A DNA stretch of 64,000 bases. Origin: Erpobdella octoculata (Eukaryota > Annelida > Clitellata > Hirudinida > Erpobdellidae). Below, piece after piece: positions 40,061 to 51,665 of this stretch. Position numbers and translations under genes: made by a program. The stretch's first letter is position 1; the number at the start of each line of letters is the position of its first letter. Under the pieces are notes generated by a model. It worked only from the letters and a program-made list of their open reading frames with translations. It searched no databases and was not told the origin of the DNA. The DNA is taken from positions 15,985,217 through 16,049,216 of the forward strand of contig OZ022240.1 of the NCBI GenBank assembly GCA_963978895.1, in the 5' to 3' direction.

Positions 40061-41324
40061 TAGGGATGTCACGGGTACCCGACTAGAACCCGAAGTTCGG
40101 TACTACCCGGTCTTTTTTTGAAACCCGAACCCGAAAATGTGACAAATAGAAACCCGAACCCGAAATTTTGAAAAATTTAAACCCGAACTATTAAAAATTT
40201 GAAACCCGAACTTTTACAAAATCAAAACCCGAAATTTTCAAAAATTAAAAACCAATCTTTTTTTGGACATTTTTCTCAGAAATAATCGGACTAACAAAGT
40301 AAATTGTTGAATAAAGCCTAAAACACAAAGAATTCAAAAATGCACTTGTTTATATACTTTTGATGTTAAATAAAAAAGAGTTAAGGAGATATTAAACTTT
40401 AAAATATGACAAAAGTTCAACGCGACTCACTTTCATTTGAATATCAAGAAAAATTAACTCTTCTTAACTTTTTATAAAGACTGTGTTTATACGATCAATT
40501 GGCAAGTATTTTGATGTATCAATTAATTATATGGAGTCATTAAAACACAAACTATAAACATTTTTGTAAAATCATTTTTGCGTTGTCTCAACAATCTATA
40601 ATTTGAATGTATTTTGATATATCCACTTATTATATGGAATAATTAAAACGCGAACTATACAAATCTTGTAAAATCACTTTGGCTTAACATATTTTGCCCA
40701 TAGGCCACTTTATTGGTACCTGTATGGCTGTATGAGCTAGACCACTAATTCGCCAGATTAGCCGGCGGAGCCGATTTGCGAAGGTACTAATCCGTGAATT
40801 TAAATTTTGTAATTTCTTACATAATAATTTATCTAGAAACCCAAATATTACCCAAAATTACTTTTATATAACAAGAACTCCCTGTTATCAGAATAGCCTT
40901 TTCGAAATTTAAACTCCAACCAAGACTAAACAACATAAATTGTACTGCAGTTCATATGTTGTTTATTATTGTAACCACAAAACTTCCCAATTATTTCGCT
41001 CAATCCACTAAACCAATTCTAAATAATATATAGCCCAACCTTCACTCCGAGATGTATTTATAAAAATATGTAAATCGTACTAACCAAACTCGACCCGAAC
41101 TCGACCTGAACCCGACTCGAACCCGAAATTTTCAATTTTGAAACCCGAACCCGAAATTTTGAAAGTCAAAAACCCGAACCCGATCTTTGAAAAATTGAAA
41201 ACCCGAACCCGGTTTTTGGAAAGTCTCAAACCCGAACCCGGTTTTTGGAAAGTCTCAAACCCGAACCCGAAAGTTCAAAATTCAAGAACCCGAACCCGAA
41301 AAAGTCCTACCCGTGACATCCCTA
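40061..41324. mobile_element. hAT-type MITE (TAGGGATG family), copy 1
   Basis: Exact duplications ATAATCTG at 40053-40060 and 41325-41332. Perfect inverted ends TAGGGATGTCACGGGTA. Subterminal AACCCGAACCCGA-type repeats lie at both ends and point inward. No coding. It is 16 bp from the end of the preceding hAT fossil's duplication-flanked site. Confidence 0.92.
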
Positions 41325-41410
41325 ATAATCTGATTGTATCTTTATGTTATAAATTGGAAGTTTTTTGTTTTTATAGTGATGATTGTAAGTACTTTTTCTC
41401 TATTTTTTTA

Positions 41411-42454
41411 ATTGAAGAAATTAAAGCTGTAAATATACTCTATTATTTTTGAAAACTTTCTGCCACTACTATATATTATTTTAACGACTGCTCAGATGCG
41501 TTTCTAAGGGGGGGCAAAGAGGGGCATCTCCCCCCGGGCGCCAGGCTTTGGGGCAGTGACAGATTTAGGTTTTATGGCGTGGGGGCGGGCGAAGAGAATT
41601 TTAGGGGGCGCCAGTAAATTTTAAGATACTAATTTTTAGTAGTATTGAGTAAATTTGAAAGACTAATTTGTTAAATTTATTCTAATTGCCGAAAAATTTG
41701 ATTCAACAATCTAAACAGAAATGTTTTAAAAGACAACAATTCCAGTGTTTCTACTTGTACCATCATAACTAAAACAAGAATGCTTTCTGTGTCCCCTGAA
41801 TGACAAACCTTGTTTTGCTAAGAAAAACGTCACATCTATCATCCGTTTGAAAACTTTCCTGTTCTTTTCCATTTGGCGACGCTCCTAACTGATCGAACCA
41901 GATATCACAGTTCTATCGTTTGATATACGATATTTAGCAAGCAAGTAATGACATGTCGCAGTTTGATGCTGAATAGAAGTTTCATGTTTAGCAATTTTTT
42001 CCATACCCTTTTTCCAGTTAGAAGAGCCAAACAATCATTTTATTTGTATATACTCAATTATTGCAATTTTTAACAATTTTTATTCGTCACCCGAGCTACT
42101 ATAATATAGAACCCTCTAACCAACGGCTAACGACCTAACAGTTAAGTTATTATCAGCCTAAATAATTTAATGTGAACGTCATTTTATTATTAAATTTTAT
42201 TTATTGAAAAGTTTACAGATTTGTTTTGTTTTTAATTTTAGGTTCGAAAAGATGAAATGGGGTGCTGACATGGGGCAGCTAGAAAAATTATAATTTTTTT
42301 AATAGACTAAGCGTGATCCAGCTATATATAGAGATTAGTGGAGCACAATGAAACGGGGAAAAATACGTTAAAATTAGTCATTAAAATAATATATAGTAGT
42401 GGCAGAAAGTTTTCAAAAATAATAGAGCATTCTTACAGCTTTAATTTCTTTAAT
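41411..42454. repeat. long inverted repeat, arms of about 80 bp
   Basis: Left arm 41411-41490 and right arm 42373-42454 are complements with few mismatches (shared GAAATTAAAGCTGTAA, TATTTTTGAAAACTTTCTGC). The 0.9-kb spacer holds the hAT left-end fragment CAGTGACAGATTTAGG near 41553 and AT-rich sequence. Confidence 0.8.
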
Positions 42455-42544
42455 AAGTACAAAAATAAGTGTTCTATGTTTGAATTTTTAAACAAATTTC
42501 AATTTTTTAATAATAAAATAATATTGCTATAATTTCCAGATTTA

Positions 42545-43279
42545 CAATCAGCAAATAACCAACAAGCTTGCCAGTACATCTTTTGATTTGTCGGTGAAAA
42601 AAAACCAGCCAATTTTTTCTCTTTTCATACTACCTTTTCCAAAACTTTTTGTGCACCAAGAAATTTGAAACTTACCTTAAAATTCATCTCTCGAAAATAG
42701 AAATGGTTCTTTGATCCCTGGTTGACATGGTCCAATTGTACACAATTTTCGTATCAGTTTTGTGCTTAAACTTGTATTAATGTAGAGTCTTGGATTTTTC
42801 AGAAAATCTGATTGAGAAAGAAGTGGTTCCTGAATAATATTGTTTTTCCACTGCTTCAAATTCCGGACTGGAATGCGCAGCTGGGTGATGATCACCTCAA
42901 TCGGATAGTAACTATCTATTTGAGTAACACCACTAAACCTTAAAAAGTACCACCGGTGAACTCCATGGCCTATTGGATGGTTTAATAACTCTTTGTTTTT
43001 TCATATTTTCCAGTATTTTTTAGCCTCTTCTCAGTAGTAACTTTCTGAGTAAGCGACAAATAGTTCCGTATTACCTGTTATAATAATTCTTTGTTTAATC
43101 ACTTCTGTTTTCCCATAGTCCCTTTCACCCATAGCTGCTATATCACTATATTTTTCAATCAACTCTTCCGTGTTCACATAGTCTATTGCTTTTAGTGAAA
43201 TTTTAGTGGTTTCAAGAATTGCATGAATGTGTGGATTTTTTTGTCTCATTATTTTTATTTTGCACTTGGTACATGCCAA
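42545..43279 (-). pseudogene. possible TTF/ZMYM1-type hAT transposase N-terminus remnant
   Basis: On the minus strand, IGPCQP...FSRDEF followed after a stop by FQISWCTKSFGKGSMKR and IGWFFFTD follows the pattern of the TTF-type zinc-finger start of ZMYM1-like transposases (GPCQP, then F-S-W-x-x-K...G...R-x-W-x-x-F). Stops break it. The 43031-43279 open frame upstream is unassigned and may belong to it. Confidence 0.35.
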
Positions 43280-44366
43280 TATGTGATCGACTGGGCTACA
43301 TACTGCAAATTTTTGTTTTTTTTGTCAATTGCTCATCGCATCCTGTTAAATTCAAGACTCTGAATGGCACTAGCTTTTTGTATCTGTTCGTACCAATGGT
43401 TTTCCGATCTATAATTCAACAACTCTTGCATTTTCACCGTTTTCTATTTTTGCCCAAAACACAAATTTCGATCGAGGGCTGTCCATAAACGACCGCACAT
43501 AATTTTAGCTGATTTTTAACCTTCCTCCCCTTGTCACATATCGTCAGAAAATTCAGACCCCCCTCAAATATGACGTCACAATATCTTCACCCCTCCCTAA
43601 AGAAAAACTAGAATGGCGTTATTACAATCATTTAATATTCTGTCCACAAAAACAAATGCATTAGTAGAATAAGTTGAATTTTCGAAAGTTTTAAAAGTTT
43701 GTAGCAAAAAACAACAGATTTTATGTCTGTCTTGCATGGAATAACTGGGGAAAGTTTTGATCTTTTTATCCTGTAGATTGGATATTCAATTCAAATCAAG
43801 CTCTTTGTCGTCTATCCATTGAACATTCCAAGTTGACATTTTTCCTATTGACAGCCTATTGTCAAATGCGAAAAACTGAAAAACTTAATTTTAATTTGAA
43901 TTTTATAAACTACTAGAACAAGCTTCCAAGTTGCAGTCTTGAGACAAATATGCTTTCCACTCTGCTTTGGTTTCCATGTTGCTCTCAATGTTTTCTAATT
44001 TAAATATCAACCTTAATTCTCTCGACTCTATTCTCGATCTAATCGACGTTCATTTCAGAAATGGCGTGTTATGGCAAATGTCTTTTAGCATATAATAATT
44101 AAGGAGACTCAAGGGACATTTCATTTATTTCCAGCACACAAGATTGGTTATTAACAGAATTATCAAATTGGCGAGTTGATAACGATAAAGAAGAAAAAAG
44201 TGAATTACGTCAGTTATTGCTTATCGAGGAATAAACGCAAACGTCGCCTTTCATAAATTAACAAGTAAACCGTGAAACCAAGTTTTTTTTCACAAATCCC
44301 TTATATTTCAGGATTAGCCGGCTTTTCATTTATTGAAAAAAAATTTAATTTAAAACTAAATCTTTT
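43280..44366. other. intergenic
   Basis: 43470-43620 contains GGGCTGTCCATAAACGAC and CCCCTC-rich sequence typical of one end of a decayed DNA transposon. No partner end was found. The remainder is AT-rich with no gene. Confidence 0.4.
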
Positions 44367-44663
44367 GTATTTATTAGGAACTAGCAGTGCCCGTTGCGGC
44401 TTCGCTCGCATGAAATTAGAGAATTTGAACCGTGCATCCATAGGTGTCGGCTCGGCCCGTCGACAACTTGGCCCAGCCCGTTTTAAAACCAAAATTCCTG
44501 GCCCGTCTAATTTGGGCCCGGCCCGTTTTTACAGGCCTAGAAATTCTATATACTTGATGAAAAACTTCGGCCCGTCCCACCTTGACTTCAGGTTTGGCCC
44601 GGCCCGTTTGAAGACCCTAAAATCACTAAAATGTCTATATGCTTAGTGAAAAACCTCGGCCCG

Positions 44664-46215
44664 CAGTGGCGTCGCCAGCTTTTTAATCCAGGGGGAGCAG
44701 CAATGTAGCAAATTAAAAATAAGCAATCAATGTACCAGATTTCGGGAAAATTTTAGACAATACCCGTGTAATCGGTTACAAAATTATTTAGAATTTCTGT
44801 GATTAATTGATTTACACAGTGATACAGTAGAATATATGTTTTGAAGTGTTCACAGTGTTTTGAATTAATGAATATTGAATTTATTTCAGACAAATTTGAA
44901 TTTCTATTTAATAATCAAATAATTACACAGCACATATTGATTGATTATTGATTGTTGATATTACTATGAATATGATGATTGGTGATATTGATATAACGTT
45001 ACTAGCCTGCTACTAGTCTGTTGATTTTTGAACTGTTCACTGACACTGACACACTGTTGTACTAACTTGAACAATGTCAATGAAAACAAAACATTGAAAA
45101 TTAAATCAAACGAATACGTCGATTTTCAGCGTGCGCGAATCTGTCAACGATATTGTCCAGTGATGCCTGTTTCAGAACATCCCGTTCTACACTGCACAAT
45201 ACTAAATACTGAAGACGATCTTGCGCCATGGTTGAACGCAGTTTATTTTTGATTAAAGCCAGCTTACTAAAAACACGTTCGCATCCAGCACTTGTTACAG
45301 GAACTGCGATCAAAATGGAATACAAACGTCGAAGTTCTTCCATGCATGGCGGACAAGCTTTAGCACGATCCTGCAAAGAGGTGGCAGTTAGCCATGCTGA
45401 TGTTTTACGGACTGAGTCATACTGTGCTACAACTACATCCGCATCAATTAGGTCTGGATACAAATTCGTCACATGAGCATGCAATTGATCTTTGTCAGCA
45501 TATGACTGCATAAGAGCACCAACTAACAGATACAACTCACTTGCATCATCCATGAAGCGAGATTTCAGTTCATTTAAACTTATGTCAACAATTTCCAACA
45601 CCTGTCGCTTCAATTCATCCAGTGCGGATAAACTGACTTCATGTTCACCGCTATCGATACGACGGGATACTTTGCGTCTTCTGTGGTCTTTTGGTTCGGT
45701 TGAGATGTCGTTCGCCACAGCTAGTTCTCTCGCACTTGCGATAACTGCATCCAGATCAGCTCTGAGTTCTTGCAACGATTTCATGGCAGCTTCAGTTAGG
45801 ATAACAACTGAATGCAACGTTGAATCTGGACCTTGTAACGCTTTCGTTAACACATCTAGTGGCGACAACAAACGCGCAAAGAATTCAACGGCGAGTACAA
45901 ATTCAAACTGAGATGTGCAACTGAGTAGGCCGGCAGCTTCGCCGATGACTTTACGGTCAGATGATTCATCGGCAATCTTGCTCAAAGTTTCATTGACTGC
46001 AGCAAGCCTTGTCCGTACAACTTCTACACTTCTTCCTTGGCAATTCCAGCGCGTGTCTGAAAGTGCTTTCATTGCTTTCTTTTGCAGTCCAGCTTCTTCT
46101 TGAATACTCATGAACCATCCAACCGCAGAAGCAATTAATGAGCTTCGAAATTACGACAATTTAATTTTTCAGGGGGAGCACGTGCTCCAAGTGCTCCCAT
46201 GTGGCGACGCCATTG
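44664..46215 (-). mobile_element. hAT transposon nested in Helitron B
   Basis: Exact duplications TCGGCCCG at 44656-44663 and 46216-46223. Termini CAGTGGCGTCGCCA and (inverted) CAATGGCGTCGCCA. It carries a long intact C-terminal transposase frame and has lost the N-terminal coding half. Confidence 0.93.
45101..46111 (-). CDS. C-terminal hAT transposase (ZMYM1/ZNF862-like), N-terminus deleted
   Basis: 336 codons without a stop (frame open back to about 46150). SDTRWNCQGRSVE near the start is the conserved W region that follows the second catalytic aspartate in hAT transposases. SAGCERVFSKLALIKNKLRS and QYLVLCSVERD near the end are the hAT C-terminal dimerisation domain. The zinc finger and the part bearing the first catalytic aspartates are missing: the element's terminus lies only about 100 bp upstream. 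It is therefore not an active transposase by itself. The intact frame suggests a young deletion derivative, or selection for a truncated product. The start codon is a guess. Confidence 0.8.
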   Translation of the reverse strand: MSIQEEAGLQKKAMKALSDTRWNCQGRSVEVVRTRLAAVNETLSKIADESSDRKVIGEAAGLLSCTSQFEFVLAVEFFARLLSPLDVLTKALQGPDSTLHSVVILTEAAMKSLQELRADLDAVIASARELAVANDISTEPKDHRRRKVSRRIDSGEHEVSLSALDELKRQVLEIVDISLNELKSRFMDDASELYLLVGALMQSYADKDQLHAHVTNLYPDLIDADVVVAQYDSVRKTSAWLTATSLQDRAKACPPCMEELRRLYSILIAVPVTSAGCERVFSKLALIKNKLRSTMAQDRLQYLVLCSVERDVLKQASLDNIVDRFAHAENRRIRLI

Positions 46216-48299
46216 TCGGCCCGTATCACCTTCATTTAAGGTTTAGCATGGCCCGTTAAAAGACCCTAAAATAACGGCTTGGCCCGACCGGCACAAAACC
46301 TCAAAATACTAAATTTTACATCTCTAATGCTTGCAGTTGCTGAGTAGTAGTTATTTTAAAATCAAATAACCCTTATTTTGACCCCACATTTGAAGTCATG
46401 GAAATCAAAGTTTTAAAAAATGGTGAAACACGTATATCTTTTTTTTCAGTAGATACTAAGTATTAATTTTTACATCTGTAGCAATTACAGTTGTTGAGAA
46501 GCAGTTACTTTAAAAACCAAATAACCCTATTTTCCACCCAACATTTGAAGTACTGAAAACCACATTTTCAAAAAATGGTGAAACACGTATATCATTATTT
46601 TTAGAGTAAAAACTAAATACTAATTTTTACTTTTGTAGCATTCACAGTTTTTGAGTAGCAGCTACTTTAAAAACCAAATTACCCAATTTTCCAACCCACA
46701 TTTGAGGTCCGGGAAACCGAATTTTCAAAAAATGGTGAAACACGTATCTTTTTATTTTTCAAGAAGAATCCATATACCAAATTTCAAAATCTTCTCATTT
46801 TTGGTTTTCGAGATATACATTGTTTTAGAAAAAAGTTTGTTTTCCAGTTTCTTCCCCTCAGGAGCAAAATTTTCAAAAATCCTTTCTTAGTGGATGCTTA
46901 CGCAATAAAAGTAATATAAGTTCCAAATTTCACGTTCCTAGGATGAGGCGTTTGAGCTCGGCGTTGATTATCAGTCACTCAGTCAGTCAGTCAGGACATG
47001 TTCTTTTATATATATAGATGTCACGGGTAGTACTTTTTGGAGTTTTCGGGTTCGGGCTCGGGTTTGTGAAACTAGAGTTTTCGGGTTCGGGTTTGTAAAA
47101 CTCGAGTTTTCGGGTTCGGGTTTGTGAAACTCAGGTTTTCGGGTTCGGGTTTGTAGTTTTCCAAAAACCGGGTTCGGGTTCGGGTACTGGCTTATGATTT
47201 CAAATTCCTGGATTGATTTTAAATTTACCTAGTGTGTATATACATATACAAACGAGAGCGATCAATTCATCCATTGGACATATCACGTATTGAATAAACT
47301 CTAACAAGTTATTTTTTAGCTTTCCAAATAATGTGATTTCTTTGGCCGAAGGAGGCTTAATTATTTTAGCTCGTTCGTGGCTCGGTCCGGCCAGATAATC
47401 AGGCGGATTAGTGGTCTAGCTTACATACTCACCAATAAAATGACCTATTTGTGTTATTTGTTACGCAAAGGTGATAATACAAGACTTGCAGGGCTTGCGA
47501 TTAGTATAATACGTTACCTCTTAAATGATTGTAATTTATTAATTCTTTTCGCGGCTCGGTCCGGTCGGGTAATCAGGCGGATTAGTGTCCTAGCTTACAC
47601 ATTTGCCAATAAAATAACTGTGGCGCATAGATCATTTATAGACTTTGTCAGTTAAAGTTTAGGATTATGCAAGATTATCTTTATAACAAAGGGTCTTTGT
47701 TATATCAGAAAACTTTGAGTATATGAATGAATAAATATAAGGTTATATAACTGAAGTAAAAAGTTTAGAGTCATGGCTATCCGCGATTTCTTCGACCGAA
47801 GGAGGCTTAATTATTTTAGTTCGTTCGCGGCTCGGTCCGGCCTGATAATCAAACGGATTAGTGGTTTAGTTTACACAATCACTAATAAAATGACGTAATT
47901 GTGTTATTTGTTACGCAAAGGTGATAATACAAAACTTCTACGCTCGCGATTAGTATAATATGTTACGTCAACAAAACTTGTAATTTATTAATCTCTAAGA
48001 CACAGCTTTTATAAAGATTTATTTGTTCACAACTCCGAGTTTGGGTATTAGGCTTATAAATTTTCGGGTTCGGGTATCAAGTTTTCTCATTTTCGAGTTC
48101 GGGTTCGGGTATCAAGTTTTCACATTTTCGGGTTCGGGTATCAAATTTTCACACTTTCGGGTTCGAGTTCGGGTATCAGATAAAGACCGGGTAGTACCGA
48201 ACTCGGGTTCGGGTACCCGTGACATCTCTAGTATTTATATATGTAAACATCTATATGATTTGTTTTTGTTTTAAAACATTCATAATTATTGTTTATAAT

Positions 48300-49045
48300 T
48301 AAATTTTTTTCAATTTTTTTAAAAATGTGATAGAATGCACTGTCATAAAAACCAAGTCTATATTTGATGTTGCAGCTCGATTGGATAACGGGAAGTTAGT
48401 TAATTTTCACTTTCAAAGTTGGGAAATATTTAAGCAAGCAAACAAGCAATACCGGCCGTAAAGTTAATATAAGGAATTTAAAAACTGATGGCTTATTTCT
48501 TCTAAAAATATTTGTAATTTTTTAAAATTTTTTAAAAATTTTATTTTATTCTATGTTTATTAAATGCATTGCTATTGATGAAAATTCAATACACTAAATT
48601 TCAGCACAATTCGATAACGGAAAGTGTGTTTTTTAAGCGTCAAAGGGTCCCAACGTATGGCTCATACAAGCTAGCAAGCAAACACGGTAGAGTTATGTAA
48701 TATAAAATATTTAAAGTTTTTATTATGGATTTTTGATTTGAAAAATTAAATATTGCTCTCTCTGAATAAACTGAAAACGGATGGTTAATTGTTGTAACAA
48801 AAATTTTACTTTAATTTTTTTTCAAAATTTTAATCAAGTTTTATCTTAATCTCATTTAAATTTTGTCCAATCAATCTGAAAATTTAATAGTATGCATTGT
48901 ATCATTGAAATAATTTAACACACTAAATTTTATCTAGATTGAATTACGGGAAATAAGTTTCTTAAACGTTAAAGGGTCCCAAAGCATGGCTCAAACGAAC
49001 ATGCAAACAAACACGGTAAAATTAATATAAAAGATTTAAAAATAC
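48300..49045 (+). repeat. three tandem ~170-bp units of a dispersed repeat
   Basis: Each unit carries GAT(T)GGATAACGGGAAGT or a variant, AAAGGGTCCCAAMGYATGGC, AAACACGGTA and TTAATATAA. The spacing is irregular (about 48300-48480, 48540-48715, 48855-49045). A fourth copy lies at 27780-27965. Confidence 0.75.
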
Positions 49046-49069
49046 ATAATATATTTTTAGATAATTAAT

Positions 49070-50356
49070 ACGGTTTCATGAAAAGTGAATCTACTTTCTG
49101 CAATTGCTAAAAATTATGAGTCTCTGGACAAATGCTCTGGGTCAAGTCAAGCAAGTTGACATAATCTAAACCGATTTTGAAAGGGCATTCAACAAATTAC
49201 CACGCAAAAAGTTGATTTATAAATTGGAGTGCTACAGATTTCACAGTAGTCTGATAGATTGGATCAAAAACCTTTTGTAATTTACATCAATGACGTATTT
49301 CAAACTTGTGACGTTGAAGGTCTAAATATCTTCTTATTTGCTGATGATGCATAATTTTCAAGATAATCAACAATGTAGGAAATCAACAAATTCATCAATG
49401 CTTCTTAGATCTCGTCTTCAGTTAGTGCAAAGTTGGCTTCTGAAACTGATTTACAGCAAGTGCGTATATTTATCATTGCATAACAAATATAAATTTGATT
49501 ACAAGTTTGTTGAGGGGAAGACTAAACACCACACTTTACCTGTTCCAGAAGTAAAAGATCTAGGAATTGTGATTTACAGCAAACTAGTATTTATTACACA
49601 TATATGTAATGTAGAATAGTTAAAAAACTAATAGTTTTCTTGGAGTTATCAAAAGAAATTTATACAACTTATTCAACGATTGTTTTTTGCTTCTGTACAA
49701 AGGAACAGCAAATTGAGGACGGACTAAAGTCTGTCTTCAACTTGAAAGTGCTTTTGTGGTATGGTTTCATCACCATATATATAGGTATGATAAAAAAACT
49801 TGAAAATACACAAAAACGCTACTGAGCTTGTTTGCAAGTGTCACAATCTAAACTATAAACAAAAACTGAATTATTTTACTATCTATTTCAAAATTTAAGA
49901 GATTCAGAGAAGACGTGATTCAAGTCTATAAAATATACAATATTTTTATTGTGCTTTTCAATTCCAGTTTTTATAAAAACAACTAGTTTATATAACACAA
50001 GATGCCACAATCATAACTTTAAAAACCAAAGTCTAGACTGGATATTAAAAAGTTTTTCGTTGCTACAAGAGTGATCAATACATGGAATAGACTTGCTGCT
50101 TCAGTCATAGAAGCAAAAAAACATCTTTCAATTTAAAAATCTTTTGGATTCTCACTTGATAGAATACTCTACTCAATTTTAAAAAAAAAATAAAATTTGA
50201 CTTTTATTTGTTGATTTTGTTTTATTATGGACTTTTTGTGGCTAACAATTTTTGTACTTTAATGTATTTACTTTATGATTTTTTAGTATTAGTATTGTTG
50301 GGGCATATAGACTTTGCCTGCACCTTGCAATAAATTATGTTATGTTATGTTATGTT
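49070..50356 (+). pseudogene. decayed non-LTR retrotransposon (Jockey/CR1-like reverse transcriptase)
   Basis: In broken + strand frames: TDFERAFNKLP and YKLECYRFHSSLIDWIKN (reverse transcriptase block with the conserved D), then INDVFQTCDVEGLNIFLFADDA (the catalytic F/Y-A-D-D block), then LPVPEVKDLGI. A deletion removed the sequence between the first two blocks, and stops are frequent. The 3' end is TTGCAATAAATT followed by (ATGTT)n at 50338-50356. Confidence 0.8.
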
Positions 50357-50769
50357 ATACAAATTTGGTTAAAACTAATTTTTCATATCGGTACATCACA
50401 CAGTAAACACACCAATGAAATAGTCTCACGTGCAATCTCAAATGTGATCGCTTCCTCGAACAATCGGTTTACAATCTCAAACGTGCATTCACAGACGTCT
50501 CTGATGTGGTTTGTGAAATCATTCAGAATTAAGCGGATTCAAAAAATTCCAACTTGAATTAACTTTTAAAGAAAAATAAAATTATTTTCAAGTTGAATAA
50601 ATTCAAATCAGAATTTTGCATCGTTTCCGGTTGGAAATGTCTTGATTGTAGCGGAATGAGAATGTTTGCAGCACTAATTAGTTCTTTCTGAAACAATTTG
50701 AAACCACGAAGTGGAATTTTAATACAAGAATAAATGAAACAAAAACAACAAATCAAAAATAAACAAACA

Positions 50770-50849
50770 GTTCTTTTTCTTATTATTATTATCATTATTA
50801 ATTATTATTATTATTATTATCATCATTATTGATTATTATTATTATTATT

Positions 50850-50918
<69 letters not shown>

Positions 50919-50960
50919 GTTATTGTTTATTAATATCATTATTATCATCATCATCAAATA
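50770..50960. repeat. (ATT)n/(ATC)n microsatellite
   Basis: Trinucleotide ATT tract passing into about 25 ATC triplets. Confidence 0.95.
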
Positions 50961-51439
50961 ATTTTGTTGTTGTTGAAGCCAGTTATGAATCCCAATCAAC
51001 TACTTATTGGAAAACATCGGTCCAGCAAATATCCCGTGCTAATGCGATGTGTTTCAGAAGAGTTCCTCTATAAGGTCGTCGCTCATCTTTAAGTCCGTTG
51101 AGGTTGCACGTTGGATTGTGCTGAATGGAATTTGGTTGATATTCGAACTGCAGGCGAGTTATTTTGATTAAATGTTTACATATTGAAGGTTTATATAATT
51201 TTATTTGATTTAATCTCTTTTATGTTATAATTAAAAAGTGTATTTATTATTAGCATTTATCACAATTACAATAATTAATAAGTGTGATAAAGATATATTA
51301 TGAATTAAAAAAAGTGTTTTTATGCCAAAACTTGTAGTGCATCTTCCACACTCAAATAAATTTATTTGATCTTTTAAGCAAATTTTGCTCTTCGATAATG
51401 CGCCTGTATATACCTTTCGTTATTAGAGCAAAATAAATC

Positions 51440-51665
51440 TTTTTACGATGATGACGAAATGATGTTGGTAGTTGTGTTGTGATGATGATGATTTTGTTAA
51501 TGACGGTGAAGTTGATGTTGATGACGATGATGATGATGATGAAGATGTTGATGATGATGACAGTGGTGATGATGAGGAGGATGATGATGATATTGACGAT
51601 GATGGTGATAGAAATAATAATGACGACGAATAATGGGGACGATGATGACGATGAAAATGATGAAT
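51440..51665. repeat. (GAT)n-rich degenerate microsatellite
   Basis: GATGATGAC-type triplets over about 220 bp. The Met/Asp and Ser/Ser open frames on either strand are artefacts of this. Confidence 0.93.

Larger units (their letters stand above)
44381..47018 (-). mobile_element. Helitron B nested in the hAT MITE
   Basis: On the minus strand it starts TCTATATATATAAAAGAAC at 47018, runs through (CTGA)n and ends GGGCACTGCTAG at 44381. The insertion is between A (44380) and T (47019). It is about 1.08 kb without its own nested hAT. Collinear with 32107-33064. Confidence 0.9.
44375..48230. mobile_element. hAT-type MITE (TAGGGATG family), copy 2, carrying nested elements
   Basis: Exact duplications GTATTTAT at 44367-44374 and 48231-48238. 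The right terminus, inverted, reads TAGAGATGTCACGGGTA. The left terminus TAGGAA (44375-44380) is separated by a Helitron from its continuation TGTCACGGGTAG (47019-47030). Without the Helitron it is about 1.2 kb, close to copy 1. It contains a segment (GCTCGGTCCGG...TAATCA) repeated three times at about 47335-47960. Confidence 0.9.
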
